The notes beneath the pieces are model-generated. The model did not search any database, was not told where the DNA came from, and worked only from the letters and a program-made list of their open reading frames with translations. Both the position numbers and the translations under genes were made by a program. Below are positions 1 through 11,188 of a DNA stretch of 64,000 bases, piece after piece. Each line of letters starts with the position of its first letter. The stretch's first letter is position 1. Where the stretch lies: NCBI GenBank assembly GCA_039090855.1, contig CM076990.1, forward strand, positions 200,265,232 through 200,329,231, given 5' to 3'. The DNA comes from Macrothele yani. Lineage: Eukaryota > Arthropoda > Arachnida > Araneae > Macrothelidae.

Positions 1-5
1 TGGGT

Positions 6-585
6 AGAAGAAACATCGCAAGAGAAAAGGATTACAATTATGGGAGTAAACTTCACTCCATCAAACTTCTGTTTACGAAAGTTGGAATTCCGCCCAACGT
101 CGGAAAACAACCCCACCACCATCATCACCACCACCACCCATCCCTCCTAAATTTCAGTATCCATCACGAGAATCATCGAAATGACTATGGAAAAAGCGGG
201 AATTCTTCGAATATAGTGAAGAATCTCATGCCTGAATATAACAGGGAAATTTTCGCGCCAACTGCCGTTTTTGGAATTTTTCTTCCATTTTCAAGCTGAA
301 ATGCAAAAAATTTATGGAATAAAATTACATTTAACAATAATACTGCGCAGAAGAAACATCGCAAGAAAAATTAATCATGATTACGGGGGAAATTTTCACT
401 CCTTTAACTTCTGTTTTCGAAAGTTTTGAAAAACAAAACACCAGACCCATAAACGACCCCCCCCCAAATCCTTCAAAATTTCTCTTAAGTTTTGCATCGA
501 TCTCGAGGATACCCCAAATGATGACAAAAAAAAACAAACGGAATTTCGCGAATATGCGGAAGAATCTCATGTATGTCAATTTTCT
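6..585. repeat. Degenerate tandem duplication, period about 343 bp
   Basis: Two diverged units begin with the same motif AGAAGAAACATCGCAAG, at 6 and at 349. Both continue with a shared track that includes a TTTTCGAAAG-like stretch and a later AGAATCTCATG motif. The copies differ by many substitutions and small indels, so the duplication is old. The first unit reaches the window edge, so more units may lie to the left. No coding function is visible. Confidence 0.7.
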
Positions 586-1485
586 TTTTGTTTTTAAATT
601 GTTTTATTTTATGTTTTAATTAGCAAATCTCTAATTAGTGCCACTTGAACATGACTTAAGACTGTAAAAAAAAAAAAAAAAAAAAACGACAACATATGTA
701 TATACATGTATGTAGCAAGCTGAAGGAATTGCCAAAAACAGCTCTGAATTATATGTAACATACTCACAATATGAAATCTCCTAAAAACAGTATTCTCAAA
801 AGTTCCTCTAACATAACACTTCAAGACAGCATCTAAAGGAAGGTACTTCTAATGGGAAGAATAATATAGGAATGTGCAACTCAAGATCATTTTGAACTCT
901 TAAATGATCACTGGACATTAATTGAATAACTTTTAATTCCAAGAATTTTTATTAAAATACTAGCAATAAAAAAATATAACATAGTATGATACACACGAGT
1001 GCAGAAGAACATGAAGAATTTGTCATGATTACTGATTCAATAATATTTTTATGATTTCATGTAATTTATTCATGCTTTTGAACATCTTTCATTATTTTGG
1101 TCTTCAATTTATCCAATATTGAAAAAAAGTGAGCTTGGTGTAAAAAGTATACAATCTTATTCTTCAATTCTATCAAATGTTTGAAAACAATTCTCAGACT
1201 ATGGTCAACATAGGAATTTTTTAAGAATAAACATCATTTTACAACTCTTACTTGAAAAAAAAAAAGATATCTGCAATGGCAGTATTTGTTTACGTCTATT
1301 CCTTCAATAACCCTTTGTAATCTGAATCCAGATCGATGTCTATAATGAGCTACCCCACCACCCCCCAAAAAAATGGATCAAACTCTTTCTGTATTGATTG
1401 CAAAACAACCTAAGAATCAGAAAATAATATAATTCAGTTTATTACACTTGTTCACGAGCAAATGGAAAAGAGATAATTAATGGCA
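586..1485. other. Non-coding stretch, nothing recognised
   Basis: AT-rich sequence with a 22-base A run near 667 and scattered short A/T runs. A 43-codon minus-strand frame around 1080-1212 lies behind an AG, but its phase does not fit the candidate SAAL1 exon upstream of it, so it is not called as an exon. Confidence 0.5.
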
Positions 1486-1489
1486 GACA

Positions 1490-1690
1490 AGTGATCTATA
1501 GTGTGGCATTCTGGCTTCTTACACGGCTAGGCCAGGATTCAAATTGCATTTAAGACATGTCTGTTGTGTTTGTCCTTACAGTTTTAGCTCTCTCTTTCTT
1601 TCAAGGAACCGGTGGCCTTAAGTTAGATGTAGGAGAGACTCATGTAGCCTTTAAGCTTATTAAGAGTCATCAACCCTCAGCCAAAAGATA
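1490..1690 (+). mobile_element. Old tRNA-derived SINE (CCGG-head family)
   Basis: The body matches the younger SINE copies in this window (for example at 54636) block by block: a tRNA B-box-like 'aggattcaaat', then 'gttgtgtttgtc', the 'ctctctctttc' track, 'ggaaccggtggcc', and a tail region before 'tcaaccctcagcc'. It is strongly diverged and lacks a clear poly-A tail or target duplication. Confidence 0.6.
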
Positions 1691-1865
1691 AATAGATGAA
1701 ATAAAATAAATAAATAAAAGGTATGTGTTAAATGCTCATGTTAAGATGATATGAGTAAAAATAAAATAACAGATGAATAACCATGGACTGCACATACTAG
1801 GAACACTATTTTGTCAAATATGGTAAACAGTCCTCATTTGTAATCATAAAGCTGCATGTTATTAC

Positions 1866-1999
1866 CTAACGTATGACATATTTCATGTAACATTGAGGTA
1901 GTCCCCACACACTTATACTGCTTGACAGAAAGGACACCAGCCACATAATATAACAGTGGATTTCTTATTAATACTTCAAGCCAAACAAGAACATTAAAA
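1866..1999 (-). CDS. SAAL1: Candidate SAAL1 exon 6
   Basis: A 134-nt open stretch on the minus strand lies behind a pyrimidine-rich acceptor (ttctgttctgtag) and ends at a GTAATA donor. It begins with one nucleotide plus 44 stop-free codons, exactly the phase needed after exon 5, which ends with two spare nucleotides. The peptide includes VLVWLEVL and NPLLYY. This resembles, loosely, the VWVNTL...HP..Y part of vertebrate SAAL1. About 30 residues expected between exon 5 and this point were not found, so an intervening exon is missing or unrecognised. The call rests on phase, splice signals and weak similarity. Confidence 0.42.
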
Positions 2000-2790
2000 C
2001 TACAGAACAGAATCTTGTGATATTACGCTGCCCCTCTCAATCCTTACATCACAGTAGGATGTACGTTAACAGTGAACCCTCTGAGTACAAGTACCATCAC
2101 CTCATGAGTACTTTCAAGTCATCCCTGTAGAATCCTGAGTACACATTGTTGTATTATCATGTTATATCCTAAGAATTCCTTCAATAGGAGATTCAAGTGC
2201 AGTATAAAGATGTGACTGATTAAATCATCCATAAGCAAAATCCTCAAATGTTCAAAATTGTGTGTGCGTGTGTGCGCGCACGTGCATGGATAAATATGTG
2301 CAGAGGGTTGGCTGCACAATTACTTCAGTTGGAAGCTAGTGGTTCAATGGGAATGGATGTGTTACAGTAATTATTTATGGTGAAAATGTGACACTGTGGA
2401 AAAATTATAAAGACAAGTGACCTAACTCTATTTTATTCCATTGAATTTCACATGCTGCAAGTTTAGAAACCACGATGCACAAGTAACAGAAATTGTGTGG
2501 TGTAACATATCTCATCCTATTAACATTTTACTGTGTGGTAAAACATTTCCTCTATACTGCTTCACTTTACACTGTGTGTGTGCATGTGATTTTTTTAATA
2601 CATCTATTATGTGATGATCAAAAACACATTAGTTTCATACAATAGCCCAGGTTTGAGTTCTCAATGAGCAAGATGTATTGCGGTCTATAAGTTATAATTT
2701 TTCTCATTCCTGGGACCAGCACCACTAACTTAAAAGATCAGTGACCTTTCCTAACAAATGTGAAATAGCAAACAAAAAAAGAAAATGTAC

Positions 2791-2793
2791 AAA

Positions 2794-2836
<43 letters not shown>
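2791..2836. repeat. (AAAT)n microsatellite
   Basis: Uninterrupted AAAT repeats, roughly eleven units, inside SAAL1 intronic DNA. The flanks show no element boundary. Confidence 0.95.
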
Positions 2837-3293
2837 GGGGTTGTGGCTAATATGCTAATGTAAAGTTAATAATGAGGACACTATTACAATTATACATTCA
2901 AAATTTATGAAGTTATTAACGGCAGATAAACATATGGTCCCAATATCAAAATTTTTCATATTTTATATTTTAATTAAAATATATTGATTTTTTGTGAAAA
3001 AAAAAAAAAAGTGACATGCAACACTGTTCTCAACTAGCATTTCTACGCATTCCATTGGTAGTCTAAAAAGCAATTTGAACATATATTTCTAACGTGCCTT
3101 GACGGTATAAACTTTATTCTATAGACATAATCCGGTGCGTAATCAATTTTACAGAGTGTATGACTACGTAAAAAATCATCACATCTTACAGAGTGCATCA
3201 CTTGGGGATATTTAATACATTTCCTAAAGTTTAAAATATATAAATCTGCTGAAACAAAGCCAAAATGAATAAAATGTTTACAAAGATACTCAC

Positions 3294-3373
3294 AGTAAAC
3301 CATTGTTCTGTGAAACATCTATGCATAACTCATCACAGGATGTAACATTACCCAAGATACCTAAAACTATTTC
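3294..3373 (-). CDS. SAAL1: SAAL1 exon 5
   Basis: The minus strand shows an acceptor (acttctttaag), 80 coding nucleotides and a strong donor (GTGAGTATC). The 26 codons start EIVLGILGNV and contain SCDELCIDVS. They match the vertebrate SAAL1 core segment with the sequence EICVGILGNM and the following EICVSISS. SAAL1 is an armadillo-like protein, reported in mammals to promote cell proliferation; its insect role is little known. The exon starts in phase 0, as exon 4 requires, and ends two nucleotides into a codon. It sits about 7.7 kb downstream of exon 4 in transcript order, across an intron full of transposons. The rest of the gene should continue to the left of this window. Confidence 0.87.
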
Positions 3374-3485
3374 CTTAAAGAAGTAAACAAAATTGTTGTA
3401 ATAAAAGAACTGAACTTCAAGTAAATCATATAATTCAATAAAAACATACCCTGCAACTTTAAATCAATAACAGGAATTCCACCAT

Positions 3486-4514
3486 TAATTCAATTCAATT
3501 CAATTCATTTATTTTGCTGAGAAGAAAACCAGTGTTACAAAAATATCAAATGAAAAAAGCACAGCAAGGAAGCAGGGGGAAAAGGCCAGCAAGGCCTGAC
3601 TGGGTTCCATGCTCCCCACACAAATTATACACTTAAGTCAGGAGTTGAAGTTACATACAAAACAGTGTCTCAAAAAAAAAAAAAAAATAATAATAATAAT
3701 GATATATGAAAAGATGATAAACATTACAGGTGATACCATTGAAAATCAATTTACATTGAGGTATACAAATTATAGTAATAATCACAGTTCCCCTCCACTG
3801 TCGTAGTGAGCGATGGGTTTGCCTCCTCGGGGCGCTCCGTGGAAACAATGGCACACACAACAGCAACTAGGGCCGCTGTGAATTTTAGAGAGGTGCAAGC
3901 TAGTTCTGTGTGACATTGGCGAAAAGACCCCAACTCACTGGGTTTTGTTCCAGAATCCTTAGGTTGAATGACCAACTGGAACCCTCAGCTGTGGGCTAAT
4001 CCCCCACACTGATGTACTTACCTGATTAAAAAGACAAAAAAAAAAAAAAAAAAAGCAAGTCATTATGTAGTTTTTTAATTTTTTTTTATAAAGGTTAAAG
4101 TTATTAAAAGAAGTCAGTTCCGTTGGTAATGAATTCCAGTAGTGTGGGCCAGTGTAATTCATACTCTGCTTCATGGTCTGTCTTCGGATGAATGGGCCGA
4201 ATATGTAATTTAGTACGTGTGTCATGTGAGTGTGTCTGTGGTACAATTTATATGATGTTAGTGTGTAAATTATTCTTAATTCGCTTGAACATAATTTTCC
4301 CAATATTAAAGTTATATAGTTGGTTAATCGTAAGAATGTTGTATTTATTTGGAAAAACTCTTGTGTTATTATATAGTGATAGTGGTGTATTTCTATCAAA
4401 TTTTAGGTCAATTAATCTTATATATTTGTTTTGCAGAATTTGAAGATTTTTAAAATTATATTTAGTCCTCTGTTCCCACGATAAGATAGCATAATTAATG
4501 TGAGTCTGAAACAT
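3486..4514 (-). mobile_element. 3' end of an L2/CR1-type LINE, 5'-truncated
   Basis: Read on the minus strand, the 4514-3959 part encodes the C-terminal tail typical of L2/CR1/Jockey-like reverse transcriptases. It runs from a YAILSWE-like start through LQNKYIRLI to GPHYWNSLP and a lysine-rich FNLYKKKLKNYI. The first and last pieces are in different frames, so the copy is dead. A 3' UTR follows. The element ends in a short ATTGA-type tandem tail at 3486-3508, as in many L2-like LINEs. Catalytic reverse-transcriptase motifs are absent because of 5' truncation. It lies in SAAL1 intron 4, same strand as the gene. Confidence 0.75.
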
Positions 4515-5129
4515 GGTTACAATTACTGATATTTGGGAATTTTAGAACAAAATTCAACTGACAGGAAATTCAGTGCAACTTACAATAATTCACTTTATTT
4601 TTTCACAACCACTTAGCCCAAACATGCTTTTTATGCACATGAACATCAAATTGCATCAAAAATGGATCTCATTGCTGGGTATTTAAAGTACAGAAATTCC
4701 ATCCATAACACAATAGCTACAGAAATCAGCAGGAAACAACAAGTCCCCTTGAAGAAAGATTTCCTCATAATTACATGGAAGGTGCAAACAAATGCCATTA
4801 TTTGGACATAGGTGTTGTATTTTACACTGTTTCTTATGTAGCCATCTTTTCAAATGTAGGTTCAATGCTCCAGAGTGAAGTAATTTTCAAGTTTTCTGAA
4901 GGAATGGCTACCTGGAAAACAGTATAAAATATGACACATATGTCACAATGACATTTAGAAATAGTTATATTTCTGGAAATATCTTATAAGTGAAAATACT
5001 TAATGCATGGACCCATCCAATATAGCTGAAAAGGTGGAGACCCAATTGTTTAGCTACAATTTCACACCATTATATTATTTCACGATTTTCAAATGCAATA
5101 ATGTTAATATGCATGTATTCTAAGCACAT
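4515..5129. other. Intronic sequence, nothing recognised
   Basis: AT-rich SAAL1 intron 4 sequence. A minus-strand AG at about 4911 is followed by a short open stretch of roughly 25 codons ending in a stop. It does not resemble the SAAL1 C-terminus and is not called. Confidence 0.5.
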
Positions 5130-5318
5130 TATCAACATCAACCATTATCAATCCACTGATGGATGAAGGCCACCTCAAGTCTCCACAACTTAAAGATTTG
5201 AATCGTCTCTCCCAAGTTACTCCAACGGTCTTTCGAACTTCATCTATCCATTTTCTACATGGCCCTGTGTCTTTTTCTGTCACTTGGAATACAGTCCAGT
5301 ATTTCAGTTGTCCAATGG
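5130..5318 (-). mobile_element. Old RTE-type LINE, 3' part (first half, split by insertion)
   Basis: The sequence aligns with the 3' end of the long RTE copy at 36359-39190: 'accattatcaatccactg', then the region coding for the GRWVDE...AGVTW tail. It breaks off exactly where the hAT-like element starts at 5319. The remaining RTE sequence resumes at 9564. It is strongly diverged. Confidence 0.8.
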
Positions 5319-5768
5319 CAGGGTGGCTACAGAAAGTAATGAAAAAAATTCCCAGAGTTTTCCCTGATTTCCAGAGCATATATTATGAAATTTCCCTGAT
5401 CATCTCTATTCGTTCCCAGTAGAATTTTCCAACCAGAATGTCAAACTTTACGCTAGAATGACTAAGCATTTAGACTGATAAATGTTACAAAGAGGTAAAA
5501 AGTACAGTGAAACCTCTGCTCATTTATAGATGCTCACGGGCCAAAAACTTTTGTTCGTAAATGAGAGACTCCCTTCAGTGGTTAAAATTTAAACACCATA
5601 ACTTCCCAAAGATTTTGCTACAATTTGAAATGAAGTTTCAGATAAGTTTAAATGATGCATCTAGTTTAGAATCGTTTAAGTGAAAAATGTTTAATACATT
5701 TTAATGAGCATTATTAATTCAAAAAGAAATGAACTTACGTATCTAGATTTCTTATTCCTGCAAACATT

Positions 5769-8086
5769 TCAGTAACTTTTTTGCTGCATCTGAAGAGCTC
5801 TTATCTGTTGTTCTATAATATCCTCCTCTCTCTGTGCCTGTTGCAAAACCTTTCCCTTTTTAGAGGCCAATTCTTTCAGCTGTGATGCTGCTTCCCTTTT
5901 CATTTTTAAAGCAACCTTTTTTTCCAGCTGTTCTTTGATTTGCAGTTTTTTTTTATTCATCAAACCTTGCTCTTGCATTTCGAGCATAATGGGCCATCTG
6001 TTTCATAATATCCAGTCCAGCAAGGCTACCCTTAGAAATAACACGATCATAGACCCTTCTTCTGGCCACCAGTGACAACTCGCTCATGTTCTCCCACAAA
6101 CAGTCACTTTTTATAGAAAACCTTCATTCAAGATTGGCATTGCTGTGCGACAGGATCATAAACATCTTCATCACCTTTACTGCATCTCCACAGCTACCTT
6201 CTGCATCAAAAACAGCAGACCAGAATTTATCAATCCTTTCAGATCTTTTATGTTGTTGGAAGCACTTTATTACATGAGGCCTGCTATAGATGTCTTTCAT
6301 TTGGTTTTTGGCTATATCTGCTGCCAAGCCTCCAATCCAATTTTTCTGAGAAAAAATAAGGAGCAGTTGCGCGAGATGTTTGGTAAATACTTTCTCCTTT
6401 AACACAACTGCTGGGTCAAAACAAGACACTGACTTCGTCAACGTATAAGCTAACAGTGAGCGCTTTTTCATCTTGGAAACATATTTCAGTAAGAATTTTC
6501 TACACTCAATCTTGAATAAGGCAATATCCTTCTCTGACACATTTGATTTTTTGAGAGAACACTGTGTGGCTATTCCGACATCGACTCGCTTTGCTGGACG
6601 TATTTTTGCAGCATCATTTAAATCAATACCCATGATGTCAGTGTTTGATAATTTCTCATCTTCTACAAACCTCTCCATAAGCCCTCGCATCAAAATGGAG
6701 AGATCAGTATATACAATAGTATCATTGGGACATCAGCTTGATACTCACGCAAGAAACCCTCCATTTCGCTAGCTATTGTCCTGAAGAAAGACAGCTTTGC
6801 TGGAAATACTCTATCCTGCATAACCTCTTTCACAACCTGGTAGCTTTTGCTGGTAGGAGCTTGACCATTCTTCTCAACTCCACCAATGAAACTCTTCAGG
6901 TAAGGAATTATATCCATTGCTCTTTGGGCAACTTCAGAGTTCCCCAGCCACCTAACTGAACAAAATTTTTGGGGAAATAAAGTAGAGTTTCAGTACAACG
7001 TATACAGTGTCCTTCTTGCTGGAGAATCTTTAAACAAATACCACATGCCCTATGGAATTCTAGAATTTTCCATCCAGCAGCCACAGTTCCCGTTTTAAAG
7101 GCACCATTTACTGCATGCAACACACAACATCCAGTGTTAAGAAGTTTTGTTCCATCTGGGTCATTTCCATCTGGGTCATTTCCATCTGGGTCATTTCCAT
7201 CTTTTAAGTCATCTTGGACGTCTTTATAAAATTTCTTGTTGACATTAGGAACATCCATCGATAGCTGTAAAAGCTTTTGTTTTACATCCAAAGACCATGT
7301 AACATCATTAAATGCAGTTCATAAATCGGAAGCAAGAGTCTGCTGAAGGAACACTGATGTGAAATAACAAGTTTGGACCTCATTTTCATGTGTTTTCCAA
7401 AACCGCACATTCAGGTCCATCTTCTGTTTCTGAGATATTTTGTTAAGGGATTCGTCAAATCCTACGACAAAATGTTCAGAAGCAAGAATTTCCTCTAGCA
7501 AGGCTTTCTCAAATAACGGTGAGATACCATGAACAATTATGTATGCCATTTTATCCCTGTCCAGTTTCATACTTTTTGCTATATCAGAATCCGGGAACAT
7601 TCTAGTAAAGCACTGTACATCTTTCTCTGCAGACCGTAATGATTTGTGGGTCATTATAGATTGCAAGCACCACATTATCTGTGCTTCTGTAACACTTTCT
7701 TTTAAAAGAAATTTGGTCATGCTGCATGGCTCCTTATTCTGTTGAGACTCAAGTGAAGTTGATGAAGCAATTGCGGGTTCACTACCCACAACCTGGGACT
7801 TGTTCTTGCAGTTTCCCACTATATCCGTCGAATCAGATGAAATCGATTTTTCAGACGATGATGAAAAAAAGCTCCCAACACTTCTAGATGTTAAAGCACT
7901 TTTTTCTTTTACTACATGTTTTTTTCCATGTCGATGACTTGTCACTGCTCGTAAACCCATATTACTCAAAGTAAACTTTGACTGGCATAGTTGGCAGTAC
8001 GCCATGCTCTTATCGAATGGCACTTCAGAAATCCATGAATGCTTTGTCTTCCAATCAGTCTGAAATGAGCACTTAAAATGGGACAT
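5769..8086 (-). pseudogene. BED-finger hAT-like transposase, broken (copy 1)
   Basis: The reading starts at an ATG at 8086. A BED-type zinc finger follows within the first 60 residues (CQLCQSKF...H with TSHRHGKKH), then a Ser-rich linker, then FDESLNK, SMDVPNVN, CCVLHAVNGAF and later GIDLNDAA. The C-terminus is a lysine/glutamate-rich coiled coil (5987-5769). The same order of motifs occurs in copy 2. At least four frame breaks or stops (near 7320, 6910, 6690 and 6100-6000) separate the pieces, so no full protein can be made. A 15-bp repeat at 7151-7195 adds a three-fold NDPDG insertion. In hAT proteins the first catalytic Asp lies in a motif like FDES; here it is kept. Confidence 0.8.
7151..7205. 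repeat. 15-bp minisatellite in transposase reading frame
   Basis: The unit tccatctgggtcatt occurs three times head to tail (7151-7195), followed by a partial unit. On the minus strand it encodes NDPDG repeats inserted just after the conserved SMDVPNVN region. Copy 2 has a single NPDG at the matching place, so this is a local expansion within copy 1. Confidence 0.9.
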
Positions 8087-9563
8087 TTTTGTATTGCACA
8101 AGTAATTACAATAACTAAAGAAAGAAATCCAGTAAAACAAGGATTTTTTGTGCACTCGGAAAAATGAATAAGTGTCTGATGAATGCGCGGTGCAAAGAAA
8201 AAGAAATGTAACATGCTCTAGTGCTGACAAAGCTAGTTACGATACAGGCATAGCGTGGAGGAAGCACCCACCTTTTAAAACTGTTCTACAGCGGAAGGGA
8301 CCAATGATCTTTGTCAACCAGCAAAAGCGAGATCCGATCACCCTTTCCCCCTCCCTGATGGAGAAAAAACTAAAGTATGGGAAACACCAAAAGGCGTGAG
8401 AGCACTGCTACTGTTTATGGCAGAACTGTCACTGAGCAGACACGGAAGGTCAACGGCGCCAGCCAGCAACAAAGCGTTGGCTGTGATTAAAGTCACAACA
8501 CTTGACCTTTCTCAACTCTTGGGAAGTCATACTGGGAGAAATTTTTATGAATAAAAATTTCTCCAGTTTTTCAAATAACCGAATGCAAATTTTTCAGTAA
8601 CCAAGACACATCAAAATAAACTCCTATGTGATATTTCATCAAAATCCGATGGAAAGTTTAGAAGTTAGACATTTTCTTTTTTTTTTTAATCAATGTTCGC
8701 TGAAAGCTTGCATTGTCCACATACTCTCTCTCTTTCTCTGCCATCTCCCATGTGGCATTTAGGGGCATGTGTGGGCTTTTGAGCATCGCAGAGTGACCGG
8801 CTGAAAAGAAACAAAACTGAGTTTATGAATTAATCCTCACCGAGTTTTCCCATCTGCTTTCCGTGTTCATTAAAAAAAAAAATATGTATAGAGTATGAAT
8901 AGAAAATGGGGCAGGGAATGATCACAGTCCAGTTTGTGAAAAAAAAAAAAAAAAAAAAAAAGGAAACAAAGTCTTGTCAAAAACAACAAATTCAGCATAA
9001 CAGTGGCTTTGGCATAAGGGCCGCACAATCGTCCCTGATTTTTGGAGTAAACAACCGTCACGAGGGTATACATTACTTTCTTTTTCAGTGATGAATGTCG
9101 CAACACGTGACCTTTCAGAAGAGGGAGAAAAAACTGCAACGGCTGCGCCAGAGGAAGAGAATGATGTCAACAACTGCCAATACAATAGGCCTGCAGGTGA
9201 GGGAAATGCTCCACCAAACAACCCACTGGGAGTTCACATTACGTGCCGCCATGACCTCCGATTGGTCTCCCTATTCACTCAAGATGTAAGCGACGGCTGT
9301 CTTGAAGCTGAAGAGTGCGCTTTGCTGCTGCAGTTTTGCCTGTAAGGCACGAAGTAGTTGACTAAGATAAATTCGATATCTAAACACGGTTTATCATTGA
9401 ATAAATTCCCACACTGGTTTTTGCAAAAGGCCATTACCGGAACAATTGCATTTTCCCAGATTTTATTCTTCTTAAAAACGAATTCCTTGAGTTTTCCCTG
9501 AGATTTCCAGAAAATCAGTTTTCCCCAAGAAATCCCTGATTTCCCGGTTTTGTCACCACCCTG

Positions 9564-10600
9564 AATGGGGGTCAGTTCTTCTAACAATATTTCCAAGCCC
9601 ATTGCCACTTGAGCATTTTTACTTTGATCATAATGTCATCAGCTCTTGTCATTTCCCAGTTCCATGTGTCCCTATCTATCCTGGTTATATCATGCATGTG
9701 TCTCTCCATATCTCTTTGAGCTGCCTACAGCCTCTGTACATCTTTTAAAAAGCTAAGGTCAATGCCACTGATCCACAAGTAAAAATTGGAAGAATGCATA
9801 AATTTAACACTTTTTCTTATGATATAATGGTAAATTGCTCTTGAAAATTGCACTGTTTCTTCCAAAAGCTCTTCAACCAAGTTTTATACGCTTGTTTATT
9901 TCTTCTCCAATGTGGCCCTTACTTGATATCAGTTGCCCAAGGTACATGTATGCATCAGTTAATTCTAGATTTGCTCCATCAACTTCCACATCTTTAGTTC
10001 TTGTAAAAGCATTCATGGTAATTCCATCTTTTTTGAAGTTCTTTCCTGTTTTACATTTTTAATTGCATAGGCAATTTTTGCCAGAAAGACAAGAGACTTT
10101 GATGAGTGTATATTCCTTGCCTCTAATAGATTCATCATCCCTTTCATAAATTGCAGTGTAAAAATCTTAACTCTCCTCCAAATTTTGCTTTTTTTCTTGT
10201 TACAATGCTATCTTTCCTGAGTGCCATAATCTGATACATTTATGCACTGTCTTGCATAATTCTATATATTCCACTTTTGAAGTCACATTTTCAATATTTA
10301 CCTTCATCTCCCTTCTTTTTTGCATCAGAATTTTTTTCTGACATAAATAAAAATAGATAGTATTTAGAACAAAAGGCACATGAAGTAAATTTACTTCGTG
10401 TGCCTTTTGTTCTAAGTACCACCTATTTTATTCGCTGTTTTGATAATGACCTTGGTAATTTTTCTGTTAACTTTGGAAATATCTAACTCTTCTGCTGTTA
10501 CACTTTCTACTGTAGGGAATTTTTTTCTCGGTTGCAGTATGAGAGTTTTACTACGTATTTTTATGATGTGTTACCAGCACTTCGTTTTCTTTACAAGTTT
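9564..10600 (-). mobile_element. Old RTE-type LINE, second half (reverse-transcriptase C-terminus to linker)
   Basis: Directly continues the RTE sequence cut at 5318. The 'cccattgccact..gatcataatgtcat' stretch and 'ctgcctacagcctctgtacatc' correspond to 36599-36760 of the long RTE copy. Farther right, blocks match the copy's linker region up to about 38360. Many indels are present and large internal parts of the reverse transcriptase are deleted. A foldback at 10350-10430 is inserted in it. Confidence 0.72.
10350..10430. repeat. 80-bp foldback with no loop
   Basis: Left arm 10350-10389 and right arm 10390-10430 are reverse complements with about five mismatches, meeting at GTAAATTTAC. The foldback interrupts RTE-derived sequence that aligns on both sides with the long copy at 38215 onward. 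It is therefore an insertion or local inverted duplication younger than that RTE copy. Confidence 0.85.
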
Positions 10601-10639
10601 GCATCATTCAAGTTTTGTATTAAAAAGCAAAGTACATGC

Positions 10640-11104
10640 ATGTAAATAAAAGGAATACAATACATCAGCATTTTAATTTATACTGAGACACTTTTTATCT
10701 TTCCAAAGTTTACAATATATTTTAAATTTCAAATAATTAACAGGGAAAGAGGACTTTGGATATAGTTTAGAATACAGAAAAAGTAGCATGGCTCCTCCCC
10801 AAATCTATTAAATAAAAACTAAATAAACCAGAACCTAGGGAACAATTTCTCCCTAATTCTATTAAATCAAAACTTAACATATATCAGAATCTAAGGAACA
10901 ATTCAATAAAGCTAGAGGACACATATGTACCTAGTTTTAGAAAAGAAGTTTGAGCTACCAAAGAGAAAGGCATATGATTATATTGATCATCATTAGTTTC
11001 CACATCATGTAATAAGAAAACATTACTGCTCATGGAGAATGAAACAATAACAATCTTTTAGAAAATCTGTAGATTATTTATACTAAGAATATTGTGATAC
11101 AAAC
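10640..11104. other. Intronic sequence, nothing recognised
   Basis: AT-rich SAAL1 intron 4 sequence without recognisable coding or element ends. It holds two similar short blocks (near 10795-10860 and 10850-10910) sharing 'ctattaaat..aaaact' and 'ggaacaatt', suggesting a small local duplication. Confidence 0.45.
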
Positions 11105-11188
11105 CAGGAGCCTTGGACTTCTTGTTTTCTCTATAACTTCAAGGAAAATTTCTGCCACCTTGAAATCTTGGAGAAACTGTGCCACATC
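11105..11188 (-). CDS. SAAL1: SAAL1 exon 4
   Basis: An 84-nt minus-strand exon, 28 codons in phase 0 at both ends, lies between an acceptor ending ctttatag and a weak donor (GTTTGT). It encodes DVAQFLQDFKVAEIF followed by EVIEKTRSPRLL. Vertebrate SAAL1 has DVALFLQEFNAPDIF and then KSKCPRL at the same place, directly before the EICVGILGN segment found here in exon 5. The order and phase make coincidence very unlikely. It belongs to the predicted armadillo-like helical fold of SAAL1. It is separated from exon 3 by 10.7 kb of nested transposons, none of which touches the exon or its splice sites. Confidence 0.9.

Larger units (their letters stand above)
5319..9563 (-). mobile_element. BED-finger hAT-like transposon, copy 1 (5-bp target duplication)
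   Basis: The ends form imperfect terminal inverted repeats, CAGGGTGGCTACA on the left and CAGGGTGGTGACA read inward on the right. AATGG flanks both sides (5314-5318 and 9564-9568), a 5-bp target duplication inside an RTE copy that continues on both sides. Subterminal TTTCCCTGA-like motifs recur at each end. The coding remnant is on the minus strand (5769-8086). Between the start codon and the right end lies about 1.5 kb of non-coding DNA, including a 22-base A run at 8940. Copy 2 has only a few hundred bases there, so copy 1 may carry an extra insertion. By its ends and BED finger it is closest to the hAT5 group; that placement is inferred. Confidence 0.82.

Noticed and set aside
1080..1212. 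Possible SAAL1 exon on the minus strand (LRIVFKHLIELKN...)
   Set aside because: Its phase does not follow the candidate exon at 1866-1999 and the similarity to the SAAL1 C-terminus is not convincing.
3043..3318. A 91-codon minus-strand frame overlapping SAAL1 exon 5
   Set aside because: It is in a different frame from the exon and runs through the donor into the intron. No similarity recognised.
4860..4911. Possible terminal exon behind ctgttttccag on the minus strand
   Set aside because: It would lie between exons 4 and 5 of SAAL1 and end in a stop, which contradicts the continuation seen at 3294-3373.
9088..9345. An 85-codon plus-strand frame
   Set aside because: It lies in the 5' non-coding part of the hAT-like element and has no recognisable domain.
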